From GCA-002793235 sp965267355 (GTDB lineage: Bacteria; Bacteroidota; Bacteroidia; Flavobacteriales_E; Vicingaceae): DNA of 64,000 bases. Made by a program: the position numbers and the translations under genes. Positions 18,348 to 27,500 of this stretch are shown one piece after another. The notes below the pieces were generated by a model. The model did not search any database. It was not told the DNA's origin and saw only the letters and a list, made by a program, of their open reading frames with translations. Position 1 is the first letter of the stretch, and every line of letters begins with the position of its first letter. The DNA lies in assembly GCA_965267355.1 (NCBI GenBank), contig OZ253956.1, positions 248,001 through 312,000 on the forward strand. The letters run 5' to 3'.

Positions 18348-18776
18348 ATGAATCGTTGGTTTTGCTTAACTCTTACTCTTTTTTTGTGCTGCTCTATCTA
18401 CAGCCAGGAAAAAATTAAGTACCGAAAATTAACCTATTCCGATTTTAAAAGTGAGTTTGGCTATAACGATACTTCATTAGTAGTTATGGACATTTATTTC
18501 GATAAAAAAGAAAACTCCGCTTATGGCGAAATGAGTTTTTTACCCATAACTGTCGGACTAATTTTTGTTCCCAACTTTAGTATAATTGGAGTTGCTACAA
18601 CAGCCATTAGCTTACCAATATTTGTTCATGGTAGTTACACACTAATAAAGTACAGTAAAAGAAATCTACACAAGACATTATCAAAATATAACGAGACTAA
18701 AAAGTTACCTAAATGGCTGCAAAAGAGGGTGGATAAACAACTAACGTTTTACAAAGAGATAGAAAGGGGTTATTGA
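18348..18776 (+). CDS. Hypothetical exported/membrane protein, 142 residues
   Basis: I do not recognise this family. The protein has an N-terminal signal peptide (RWFCLTLTLFLCCSIYSQ), a polar region (20-60) and a central hydrophobic stretch of about 35 residues (SFLPITVGLIFVPNFSIIGVATTAISLPIFVHGSYTL, broken by polar positions) that could form two membrane helices. The tail is strongly basic (KRNLHKTLSKYNETKKLPKWLQKRVDKQ). Similar small proteins with a signal peptide and a two-helix segment are common hypotheticals in Bacteroidota. It overlaps the convergent MORN-repeat gene by seven bases and has its own start region after mfd. Confidence 0.65.
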   Translation: MNRWFCLTLTLFLCCSIYSQEKIKYRKLTYSDFKSEFGYNDTSLVVMDIYFDKKENSAYGEMSFLPITVGLIFVPNFSIIGVATTAISLPIFVHGSYTLIKYSKRNLHKTLSKYNETKKLPKWLQKRVDKQLTFYKEIERGY

Positions 18777-19960
18777 TATTCAGCTGCAGTTAACTCTCCT
18801 TTGTCATTAAAGTATAATAAGATGCTGAATTTCTTATCTCCAGCTACTTCATTAAATAGTTCCTCATCAGAACTAAATTCTTGTTCTTCTTTGTTCCAAA
18901 TAATTTCAACACGTATTAAATTATCAATTACTTCAGAAAAGTAAACAGTTATAGCAGCATCTTTTTTTGTTGAATAAGTACTTAACGTGTTATTGTTCGC
19001 CACCTTTTTACTCGCAAATTTTTGAGCGATATCGGTTGTGTTTTTAAGCACTGAATCAACCTTAGCAACTACAATTTTACCTTCATTACTTTTTTTCATA
19101 AAATGCTCGATATTCAAAGGCATTATAGTATTACTAAGTTTATACTGAAACACTTCACTTTTGTAGTTCTTTTTAAACTTCCATAAGTCTTTAGTTTTTT
19201 TACCAAAATGAGCTTTGAGTGTTTTTTTAAGGATAAAATTATTTTTAAGATAATACACCACCTGCTCATATTCTGGAACTATTTCATCTTTTGTATTGCT
19301 TTCTACAACTTGCTGAGTAGCTGAAGTATCAGTATTAACCTTTACTGGCTGCGATATAGTATCTAGCTGTTCTTCAGCTATAGCATCATCCATTTCAAAG
19401 CCTTTGCCTTTAATCAATTTACCAAATTTGTACCATGATTTAACTTTATAATCATTGTTATCTACTTTGTACCATTTCCCATGCTTTTTTCCGCGCTTAT
19501 ATCGTCCATAAACCTTTAAATACTTATACGCCCAAAAGCCATGTTTAACGCTGTCTTTATAAATACCTTTAATTCTAATTATTCCATTCTCGTTATACCA
19601 GGTAAACTCTCCATTCGGATTACCATTAGCATAAACGGCTTTTACTTTTTGTTGACCAGATGGATAAAAAACTTTGTAGATTCCATTAAGTTTATTTCTA
19701 ATGTAAGTTTTTTCTATCGCTACTTTTGAAGTGTCATTAGCATATACAGCTATTTTTTTTGTATAATGTGTTGTTGGATGGATATAACTTGGGCGATAAA
19801 TCACTTCCATTTTTTCAGTGATGGTATCTAACTGAATAGTTTCTTCAACTATTTGAGCATGATTTGTATTAACAACAATAAAGGACAGCAAAAACAAAAA
19901 AGTATTTACTACTTTCAACTTTCTACTTTCAACTTTTAACTGATTAACCATACTTTTCAA
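18770..19960 (-). CDS. Exported MORN-repeat (YwqK-like) protein
   Basis: This protein of about 396 residues contains four to five MORN-like repeats (about 85-170) with the pattern G-x-(Y/F/W)-x-x-(Y/F)...NG, for example LNGIYKVFYPSGQQKVKAVY, NGEFTWYNENG and KHGFWAYKY. A Thr/Gln-rich linker and a 150-residue alpha/beta tail follow. The export signal is the hydrophobic stretch NTFLFLLSFIVVNTNHAQ. The start is uncertain: the upstream codons QLKVESRKLKV are the translation of an intergenic heptamer repeat and overlap the end of fbp, so a TTG just before KVVNTFLF could be the real start. MORN proteins often bind lipids or act at envelopes. Bacterial YwqK relatives are annotated as antitoxin-like without strong evidence. 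The function here is unknown. Confidence 0.7.
   Translation of the reverse strand: MKSMVNQLKVESRKLKVVNTFLFLLSFIVVNTNHAQIVEETIQLDTITEKMEVIYRPSYIHPTTHYTKKIAVYANDTSKVAIEKTYIRNKLNGIYKVFYPSGQQKVKAVYANGNPNGEFTWYNENGIIRIKGIYKDSVKHGFWAYKYLKVYGRYKRGKKHGKWYKVDNNDYKVKSWYKFGKLIKGKGFEMDDAIAEEQLDTISQPVKVNTDTSATQQVVESNTKDEIVPEYEQVVYYLKNNFILKKTLKAHFGKKTKDLWKFKKNYKSEVFQYKLSNTIMPLNIEHFMKKSNEGKIVVAKVDSVLKNTTDIAQKFASKKVANNNTLSTYSTKKDAAITVYFSEVIDNLIRVEIIWNKEEQEFSSDEELFNEVAGDKKFSILLYFNDKGELTAAEYQ
19907..19941. repeat. Heptamer-phased repeat tract (ACTTTCA-type)
   Basis: Five heptamers in a row follow the pattern ACTTT(C/T)(A/T), for example ACTTTCA-ACTTTCT-ACTTTCA. The tract lies between fbp and the MORN-repeat gene and is read into the apparent N-terminus of the latter. 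Related seven-base tracts occur at 21.5 kb and 56.5 kb. Confidence 0.6.
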
Positions 19961-20945
19961 TCATCTCAAGTACCTTGCCAACCATATTTTTTGAACCCAT
20001 AATAACCGGAACTCTCTGATGTAACTCTGTAGGCTGAATATCCAAAATCCTTTCATAACCTGTAGTAGCAATTCCCCCTGCTTGCTCTACAATAAATGCC
20101 ATAGGATTACACTCGTACAACAACCTTAATTTGCCTTTTGGTGAACCATCAGTTGCAGGATAACAAAACACTCCTCCTTTAATTAAATTACGATGAATAT
20201 CGGCTACCATTGAAGCAATGTATCTATGCGAATAAGGTCTTCCTGTTGATGGGTCATCTTCTTTTACCCAATCACAATATTTTTGCAACCCTTTAGAAAA
20301 AGAGTTGTAATTCCCTTCATTAAAAGCATATAGCCTGGCATCGTCCGGCATTTTCATGTTGGGGTGCGATAAACAAAAAACACCAATACTTGGATCTAAC
20401 GTGAATCCATTTACTCCATTACCCGTAGTATAAACCAACATGGTTGACGGACCGTAAACTACATAACCAGCAGCCACTTGCTCGGTTCCTTTTTGCAAAA
20501 AATCGTCCAATCCAGCTTCTCCTGTACTTTTTCTTCTGTAAATCGAAAATATTGTTCCTATAGAAACATTAACATCTATATTAGATGATCCATCCAAAGG
20601 ATCAAAAACAGCTATGTATTTTCCATCTTTTGAATTTGGATGATCAAATGCTACATAGTCATCATTCTCTTCAGAAGCTATGGCACAAACCTCACCACCA
20701 AATTTAAACGAGTTAATCATCTGGTTATCTGCATAAACATCCAATTTTTGTTGATCTTCTCCTTGAATATTTTCAGAACCTGCAGCACCCAAAATATCAA
20801 CCAAACCAGCTTTTCTAACTTCACTATTTATAATACGAGCAGCAATGCCAATATCGTTTAACAACCTTGTTAAATCACCCGTAGCATAAGGAAATTCATC
20901 TTGTTTATCTAAAATAAATTCGTTGAGAGTAACTATGTTTCGCAT
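19944..20945 (-). CDS. fbp: Fructose-1,6-bisphosphatase class 1
   Basis: This 333-residue enzyme hydrolyses fructose-1,6-bisphosphate to fructose-6-phosphate in gluconeogenesis. The metal and phosphate site is FDPLDGSSNIDVNVSIGTIF. An upstream acidic residue pair (ASEENDD) and the substrate-binding C-terminal region (GKLRLLYECNPMAFIVEQAGG, RVPVIMGS) are also present. The length and order match the class 1 enzymes of Bacteroidota. It is cytosolic. Its stop overlaps the possible start of the MORN-repeat gene, so the two may be co-transcribed. Confidence 0.96.
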   Translation of the reverse strand: MRNIVTLNEFILDKQDEFPYATGDLTRLLNDIGIAARIINSEVRKAGLVDILGAAGSENIQGEDQQKLDVYADNQMINSFKFGGEVCAIASEENDDYVAFDHPNSKDGKYIAVFDPLDGSSNIDVNVSIGTIFSIYRRKSTGEAGLDDFLQKGTEQVAAGYVVYGPSTMLVYTTGNGVNGFTLDPSIGVFCLSHPNMKMPDDARLYAFNEGNYNSFSKGLQKYCDWVKEDDPSTGRPYSHRYIASMVADIHRNLIKGGVFCYPATDGSPKGKLRLLYECNPMAFIVEQAGGIATTGYERILDIQPTELHQRVPVIMGSKNMVGKVLEMIEKYG

Positions 20946-21016
20946 AAGTAAAAAATTTGCTCTGCAAAGTAAGGAATTTATACCGATATCCTTTTAGCAA
21001 TTAATAAGTTTTAACC

Positions 21017-21024
21017 TACATTTG
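21017..21024 (+). promoter_or_regulatory. -7 promoter box of the acetyltransferase gene
   Basis: TACATTTG is an exact match to TAnnTTTG and lies only four bases before the ATG. A T-rich -33 region precedes it by about 21 bases. A start point at the usual distance would fall at the ATG itself, so the transcript may be leaderless. Confidence 0.5.
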
Positions 21025-21028
21025 TTGA

Positions 21029-21481
21029 ATGGATTTCAACATTAGAAGAGCAACAAAAAAAGATTTACCCGAAGTTTTAGCTCTGGTTAAAGAATTAGCA
21101 TTATATGAAAAAGCTCCTGAAGAGGTAACCATTACGCTACAAGAATTAGAAGAAGATGGCTTTGGAGAAACCCCTTTATATTGGATTATTTTGGCTGAAG
21201 ATCAAACCGGAATTTTGGGCATGAGCTTTTATTACATTCGATATTCTACCTGGAAAGGAAAATGCTTATACTTAGAAGATATTGTTGTAAAAGAAGAACA
21301 CAGAGGGAGAGGCATTGGTAAAGTATTATTTGAAGATACTATAAGTGCTGCTAAAGAAATAAATGCCAAACTGATGACCTGGCAAGTGTTAGACTGGAAT
21401 GAACCTGCAATTAATTTTTATAAAAAGTTTAATGCTGAGTTAGATGGTGAGTGGGTTAACGGAAAACTCCGTTTTGATTAG
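21029..21481 (+). CDS. GNAT N-acetyltransferase (spermidine/diamine acetyltransferase-like)
   Basis: This 150-residue protein has the GNAT fold. The acetyl-CoA-binding motif A is LEDIVVKEEHRGRGIGKVLF (R-G-x-G-x-G), and the end has WNEPAINFYKKFNAE (motif B). The N-terminal IRRATKKDLPEVLALVKELALYEKAPEEV closely follows the SSAT/diamine acetyltransferase subgroup, so a polyamine or similar amine is a plausible substrate. It is cytosolic. An aspartate kinase gene follows after 62 bases that hold a heptamer tract, so the two are not tightly coupled. Confidence 0.85.
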   Translation: MDFNIRRATKKDLPEVLALVKELALYEKAPEEVTITLQELEEDGFGETPLYWIILAEDQTGILGMSFYYIRYSTWKGKCLYLEDIVVKEEHRGRGIGKVLFEDTISAAKEINAKLMTWQVLDWNEPAINFYKKFNAELDGEWVNGKLRFD

Positions 21482-21543
21482 ACAATGTGATAATTAGATA
21501 GTTGGATGATTGATAACTTTTAACTTTCGAACTTTAAAAACTT
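21482..21543. repeat. Degenerate heptamer-phased spacer
   Basis: The spacer between the acetyltransferase and aspartate kinase genes is largely built of seven-base units, seen as GATAATT-AGATAGT-TGGATGA and then AACTTTT-AACTTTC-GAACTTT. It resembles the tract at 19.9 kb. No promoter was identified in it with confidence. Confidence 0.45.
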
Positions 21544-22806
21544 ATGACTAAAGTATTCAAATTTGGTGGTGCTTCTGTAAAAAATGCTGATGCAGTAAAA
21601 AATGTTGGAAAGGTTATCGAATCTTTTTCAGGTAATTTAGTGGTGGTAATTTCTGCTATGGGCAAAACTACCAATGCACTTGAAAAGGTAGTAGAATCAT
21701 ACTTTAACAAAGATCAAAAACTGCAAGAAACACTTCAAGTCGTTAAAGATTTTCACTTTGAAATATTGAACAATTTATTTGAAGATAAAAAGCATCCCAT
21801 CTTTAATGAAGTACACAACACTTTTGTAGAAATAGAATGGGAAATTGAAGATGAAGTTCAGAGAGAATATGACTATGTTTATGATCAAATCGTTAGCATA
21901 GGAGAAATACTTTCAACCAAAATTGTGAGTGCCTATTTAAACTCTGTAGGCATAGAAAATAAATGGTTAGATGCTCGAAACATTATACAAACTGACAACA
22001 CCTATCGCAATGCCAGAGTAGATTGGACAAAAACTGAACAACAAGCTAATTTGCTGATTTCTGAAGAACACCGCATAATTATCACACAAGGTTTTATAGG
22101 ATCTAGCTCTGAATTATTTACTACAACATTAGGTAGAGAGGGTTCTGATTTTAGTGCTGGCATTCTGGCTTATTGTTTAAATGCTGAAAGCGTTACGATA
22201 TGGAAAGATGTGCCTGGCATGCTAAATGCTGACCCAAAATGGTTTGATAAAACCGAAAAATTGAATAACATTTCTTATCACGAGGCTGTTGAGTTGGCTT
22301 ATTATGGTGCTTCTGTAATACATCCAAAAACCATCAAGCCTTTACACAACAAAAACATTCCACTTTATGTAAAATCGTTTGTAAATCTGCAGGAAGATGG
22401 AACCGTAATTAACAAAAACACTTCAGAAGATTCTTTAATTCCTTCATTTATTTTTAAAATGAATCAGGTATTAATTTCTATTGCTGCCAAAGATTATAGT
22501 TTTATCATGGAGGATGCCTTAAGCCATATTTTCGGGTTGTTTTCTGAAAAGGGAGTTAAAATAAACTTAATGCAAAATTCAGCAATTAGTTTTTCGGTAT
22601 GTGTGGATTTTGACCAACAAAAAACACCAGCACTTATTGATGAGCTAAGAAAAACTTATAAAATACTGTATAACGATAACCTGGAATTAGTGACCATCAG
22701 ACATTATGATAACAAAACCATAAAGCGTGTTACTACCGATAAAAAAATAATAGTGGAACAAAAGAGTAGGAATACAGCTAGATTTGTGATGAAAGATTTG
22801 AGTTAG
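21544..22806 (+). CDS. lysC: Aspartate kinase (monofunctional)
   Basis: This 420-residue enzyme phosphorylates aspartate, the first step to lysine, threonine and methionine. The amino-acid kinase domain (1-290) begins with KFGGASVKNADAV and contains FIGSSSELFTTTLGREGSDFSAGIL and VTIWKDVPGMLNADPKW. The C-terminal third has two ACT-like regulatory domains (for example KGVKINLMQNSAISFSVCVD), which indicates feedback control by an end-product amino acid. No homoserine dehydrogenase is fused. It converges with the following helical-repeat gene, overlapping it by four bases. Confidence 0.93.
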   Translation: MTKVFKFGGASVKNADAVKNVGKVIESFSGNLVVVISAMGKTTNALEKVVESYFNKDQKLQETLQVVKDFHFEILNNLFEDKKHPIFNEVHNTFVEIEWEIEDEVQREYDYVYDQIVSIGEILSTKIVSAYLNSVGIENKWLDARNIIQTDNTYRNARVDWTKTEQQANLLISEEHRIIITQGFIGSSSELFTTTLGREGSDFSAGILAYCLNAESVTIWKDVPGMLNADPKWFDKTEKLNNISYHEAVELAYYGASVIHPKTIKPLHNKNIPLYVKSFVNLQEDGTVINKNTSEDSLIPSFIFKMNQVLISIAAKDYSFIMEDALSHIFGLFSEKGVKINLMQNSAISFSVCVDFDQQKTPALIDELRKTYKILYNDNLELVTIRHYDNKTIKRVTTDKKIIVEQKSRNTARFVMKDLS

Positions 22807-24260
22807 TTAATTTTATTTTTCTCTAACCAAAATACAACAACATCTTTATCTAAGTTAATTAATGGAACCGTTTTTTGTTCTATTATTTCCTTTAAATCGT
22901 CATAAAAAGCAGAGGGTTTTTCACTTTTAATCATTTTATCTATTACTTTAAAAATCTCCACTTCAGATTTTTCATAATTATTGGCTTTAGCAATATCAAA
23001 TACTAATTTAAGGTGTTTTTGAGCCAAATCGTAATATTCTAAATCTATATAAACTAAAACCTGAATAATTAAAGTAGATGTAGCTAAGTCATGTCTGAAT
23101 TTTTTTTGTTTCATATCAAACATATTCATACAGCTATTACACCACATCAAACATTTTTTGTTATTTCCAAGATAATAATTGGTGAGAGCCATGTTAAACT
23201 CACAAATCATTTTAGCCTGAGTGCTTTTTCGGGTTAATCCTGTTTCATACCAAACCTCCATATTATCTAAGGTTTCTTGCACTTTTTCCTTATCTCTAAT
23301 GTGTATATAATATCCTAACTCAAATATGTACTTGGTATCAAAAAACTGTCCTTTTGCATGATTAAATTTTAAATCTACATCATCTAATTTTTTCATGTAT
23401 TTAGGAAACTCATCAGTATAGTTTTGAAAATAATAATAAAGCAACATATTATTAATAGCGGAAGCATATTTTAGAGGATTCTCTTTAAGCTGATGAGGAT
23501 TTTCTTCAAGTATTTCTATTGCCCTCTTTTTATAATGTAATTCTTCAGCATCATTGCGTAAAATCGTATTCCCAACCCCTTTTAAAAATACATAATCTAA
23601 TTTAGCATGAAAATTTTCAATATCGTTCTCAGCCACTTTGAGGTGTGGGTGTTCGAATATTTTTTCTACTTCCTCAACTGCTTTCTTATTCAGTTTAATA
23701 GAAGCTTTGGTGAGATTTTCCATACTTTTCAGTAAAAAATTAATCTCTAATTGCTGATTAAATTCCTTTAAATAATCCTTCGCTTCATTAACTTTTTCTT
23801 CATCAAGATTCCCTTTGGTTAAATACTCTTCCATTCTTCGTTCCCAATAATTAATCAACAGAAGATAATTAACCATATCATACTTCTTAGCAATTTTTTT
23901 ACCTTGTTTTATTTTTTTACCTGCTAGTTTATACAAACCTTTCCAGTACAAAATCTCTATTTCTGACAACAAACTATTTAACTCCACACTTTTTTTTGCT
24001 TTACTATGATGAGCAGTAAGACTTTTTAAAATCAAGTTCATCAGGTAATTCTTAGCTACAGAAAATTGTTTCGTAAAATCTTCATTTTTGAATTTCTCTA
24101 TTAAGGCTGCTTCATCATACTCTTTTTGGGTTTGAATAGCATCAAACAATTTCACATAGTTATTACTCTCTTTATGTACCGATGCAAAAACTTTAAAATA
24201 CCTTTTTTCAGATTTACTTAAAGAGTGGATTAATTCATATAATAGTTCCTTGCTTTTCAT
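22803..24260 (-). CDS. Hypothetical all-helical (TPR-like) cytosolic protein
   Basis: This 485-residue protein is almost entirely alpha-helical and highly charged, with no signal peptide or membrane segment. It begins SKELLYELIHSLSKSEKRYFKVFAS, and helix pairs repeat about every 35-40 residues (for example IYWKGLYKLAGKKIKQGKKIAKK and YYDLAQKHLKLVFDIAKANNYEKSEVEIFKVI), as in TPR-like solenoids. Proteins with this SKSEKRYFK opening are widespread hypotheticals in Bacteroidota. No catalytic motif is visible. It is probably a scaffold, but its function is unknown. It is divergent from the giant T9SS protein, with a 281-bp gap between them. Confidence 0.7.
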   Translation of the reverse strand: MKSKELLYELIHSLSKSEKRYFKVFASVHKESNNYVKLFDAIQTQKEYDEAALIEKFKNEDFTKQFSVAKNYLMNLILKSLTAHHSKAKKSVELNSLLSEIEILYWKGLYKLAGKKIKQGKKIAKKYDMVNYLLLINYWERRMEEYLTKGNLDEEKVNEAKDYLKEFNQQLEINFLLKSMENLTKASIKLNKKAVEEVEKIFEHPHLKVAENDIENFHAKLDYVFLKGVGNTILRNDAEELHYKKRAIEILEENPHQLKENPLKYASAINNMLLYYYFQNYTDEFPKYMKKLDDVDLKFNHAKGQFFDTKYIFELGYYIHIRDKEKVQETLDNMEVWYETGLTRKSTQAKMICEFNMALTNYYLGNNKKCLMWCNSCMNMFDMKQKKFRHDLATSTLIIQVLVYIDLEYYDLAQKHLKLVFDIAKANNYEKSEVEIFKVIDKMIKSEKPSAFYDDLKEIIEQKTVPLINLDKDVVVFWLEKNKIN

Positions 24261-24337
24261 TTCATTTTTTTAGATTTCTAAAAGTATTTATTTTCAATAA
24301 AACAAAAAAACACTTCAAAATAAATTAATACTCCAAA

Positions 24338-24370
24338 ATATCATTATAAATTTTAATGATATGCATATCA
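24338..24370. promoter_or_regulatory. Nested inverted repeats upstream of the giant T9SS protein gene
   Basis: Two dyads overlap here. ATATCATTA-N7-TAATGATAT (24338-24362) has 9-bp arms. TGATATGCATATCA (24357-24370) is a perfect 14-bp palindrome. They sit in the 281-bp gap between the divergent helical-repeat gene and the giant secreted protein gene, about 170 bp before the latter. Nothing else was recognised in the gap beyond AT-rich promoter-like sequence. A near copy of the second palindrome precedes the hybrid kinase gene (47552-47565). Confidence 0.5.
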
Positions 24371-24541
24371 GACACTTAAATTACATTAACTTATTATAAA
24401 AGTTAGATTTTAATTGGCTTTTTAGTATAAATGTTGGTTTTTTAACAAAAAGAAAATTTTAGAAACCTAAATTTTTGAAAAAGTAAAATTGATACTACAA
24501 CTTAGTAGTTATAGTTTTGGGGAAACACTAAACTAAACTTT

Positions 24542-27500
24542 ATGAACAAGAGAATCTTTTTTATCCTTTTGTTGGTATTACCAGCAATTGTATTCAGCCA
24601 AAGTAGTTCATGGCATAGTGATGCAAAAAAAGAAAGAGCCTTTGTAAAAAACTTAGGTCAATATGATGGTAGAAACTGGCAAAGTAAAAACAAAGTAAAA
24701 TATGCTATACAACAACCTGGTGGTTGGTTTACTTTTTTTACTGAAAAAGGCATTACCCATAGAATCGAACAATTAGTTAGAAATCCTAAGAAAAAAAAGG
24801 ATGACCCTAACTCTCCAAGTAGAGTTCATATGAGCGAATTGATTGATGTAAACTTTCTTAACGCAAATAACAATGTTCAGATTGTAGCTCAGCAAAAAAC
24901 GCCTTTTTACTTTTCCTACGCTGTTAAAGATATAGAAACAAAAGAAGTTACTAATATTAAAGATGTACATGGGTATGAAAAGATTATTTATAAAAACATC
25001 TATAATAATATAGATATTGAATATACCATTCATCCAGATGGAGGAATTAAATACAATATTATATTACACCCTGGTGCAAACCCTTCAGATATTCAATTAG
25101 AGTATAAAACAAAACATACTAAAATTAATAATGAAAATATTTCTCTTTATTTAAATAGCAATGGAAATCTTGAGATAAAAACTTCAAACAAACAAATAGT
25201 TGAACACAAACCTTACACTTACTATCAAGGTTCTCAAGCTGTAATCAATTCTAATTATAACTTTAATAATAATATTTTAACTTTTAGTTTAGGAAACTAC
25301 AACCCTAATCAAACTGTAGTAATTGATCCATGGATTGTAACTCCAGGATGGGATGATGGTGATTTTACCAGAGAGGTAGAAACTGATGCAGCAGGAAACG
25401 TTTACACAATAGGTGGAGAAACACCAATGCAATTAAGGAAATACAATGGTGTTACCGGTGCTTTAATCTGGAATTACAATACTCCATGGGATACAACTGG
25501 TGGAGATTGGTTAGGTACCTTAGCTACAGATGCAGCAGGAGTTAGTTACATAACACAAGGAACAGGACCAGAAATAGAAAGAGTAAGTACTGCTGGTGCA
25601 ATGGTATGGCATAATAATGCTCCTTTTTTGCATGAATACTGGACCATTACTTTTAATTGTGACAATACAAAACTAATCGTTGCGGGAACAGATGTTATTC
25701 CTTTTGCATATGAAGCCACAATATGGGATATAGATTTAAGTAATGGAAATCAATTAGCAAGCGTTGAAGTAGGAACTCAGGCTGGTTTTGATCCTGTGGA
25801 AGTTCGTTCTATTGCACCAACAAAAAATTCTAAATATGTTTATTTAACTCATACAGAAGTAGGGTTAATGAATCAAAATCTTACAGCATGTAACTCAGCT
25901 CCTGAGTTTGAAGTAAATCACGGATACGATTTAGGCTACAAATGTGAAAACTATCTATCATCTGCACAAAACGGAGGAGGATTGAAAGCACTAACAGCTA
26001 ACGATAATTATTTTTATACCCATAGAGGAGATCAAGTTTCACAATGGGACATTAACACTGGAGCACTATTAAATACTGTTTCATTACCAGGTGGAAGTTC
26101 AAACACGATACCAATAATTGGAGGTAGGGTTGTTCATTGTAGTGGATTAGATGTTGATGTGAATGGCAATGTTTATGCAGGATCAATGGACAGGGTTGTT
26201 AAGTTTGATGCTAACTTGAATATCATTTCTCAGGCTATGACTACTGGTGGATTCTCTGTTTATGATGTTGATGTAAACTCAAATGGTGAAGTTATAGCTG
26301 GAGGAGCCATATTGGATAACAGTACTTCTACAGGTAGAGGTGGTCGAATTGAATCACTTAATATGACAGCAGGAGGACAATATACAACTGTATGTTGTGA
26401 CCCTAACTTTTGCCCAGTAGATAACCTGTGTACATCTGATTCTCCTGTAAATCTAAACCCAAATACTGGAGGTGGCACATGGAGTTCTTCTCCGGTTACT
26501 GCTGGTCTAAATACCACAACAGGTGTTTTCGATCCTTCTGTTTCAGGAGCAGGTAGTTTTACCGTAACTTATACTTTAGCATGCGGTAGCTATTCAACAA
26601 CTATTAATGTTAGCCCATGTACAGGTCTAAATATTTGTGTGGAAACAAATGGTGATTTAACAGTAAGTGGAGGTACTCCTACTTATACATGGTATGAGGG
26701 TACTCAGGTTCCTTCATGTGTTCCTGGGTTTGGAAATTGTGATGGACTATTCACATTTACCGATCCAGGACCACTTGTAATGCAGTGGACTAGTTTTGGT
26801 ACTGGAGCTACTATCACACCTCCTGTAGGTGCTGATACAATTAAAGTTGTTGATAATTTTGGTGACAGTGTAATTTCTTTCGATATTAATACTTTACCTC
26901 CTTGTAGTGGATGTGATGCAACTATTACTCCAGCTGGACCCTTTTGTGAAAACGCTTCTCCAGTTAACTTAACTGCAGCCCAAGGAGGAGGAACTTGGAG
27001 TGGTGTTGGAATAACCAACACAACCAATGGCACTTTTGATCCAGCTGTCGGTCCAGGTAGTTATGTAATAACCTATACTTTACCTGGATGTAATGATACT
27101 GTAACTATTGATGTCAACCCACTTCCTGATTCTGGTACTAACGGCACTGCAATATTATGTTCAGGAGCTTCAGCAGTTAACTTATTAGATAGTTTAGGAG
27201 GCTCACCAGATGCAGGTGGAACATGGAGTGGACCATCAGGATTAACAGGCGGTGACCAGGGAACATTTAACCCTGCAACTAATGCAGCAGGAACTTATAC
27301 CTACACTGTTACAAATGGCTGTGGTAGTTCTAATAATGATGTGGTTGTTACCATCAATCCTAGTCCCAACACAGGTTCCAACGGCACAGCCGTATTATGT
27401 TCAGGAGCTTCAGCAGTTAACTTATTAGATAGTTTAGGCGGCTCACCAGATGCAGGAGGAACATGGAGTGGACCATCAGGATTAACAGGAGGTGACCAAG

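Noticed and set aside
18348..19960. Toxin-antitoxin pair suggested by the YwqK-like MORN repeats
   Set aside because: The neighbours are convergent, not an operon. The small gene looks like a membrane protein, and the MORN protein is exported.
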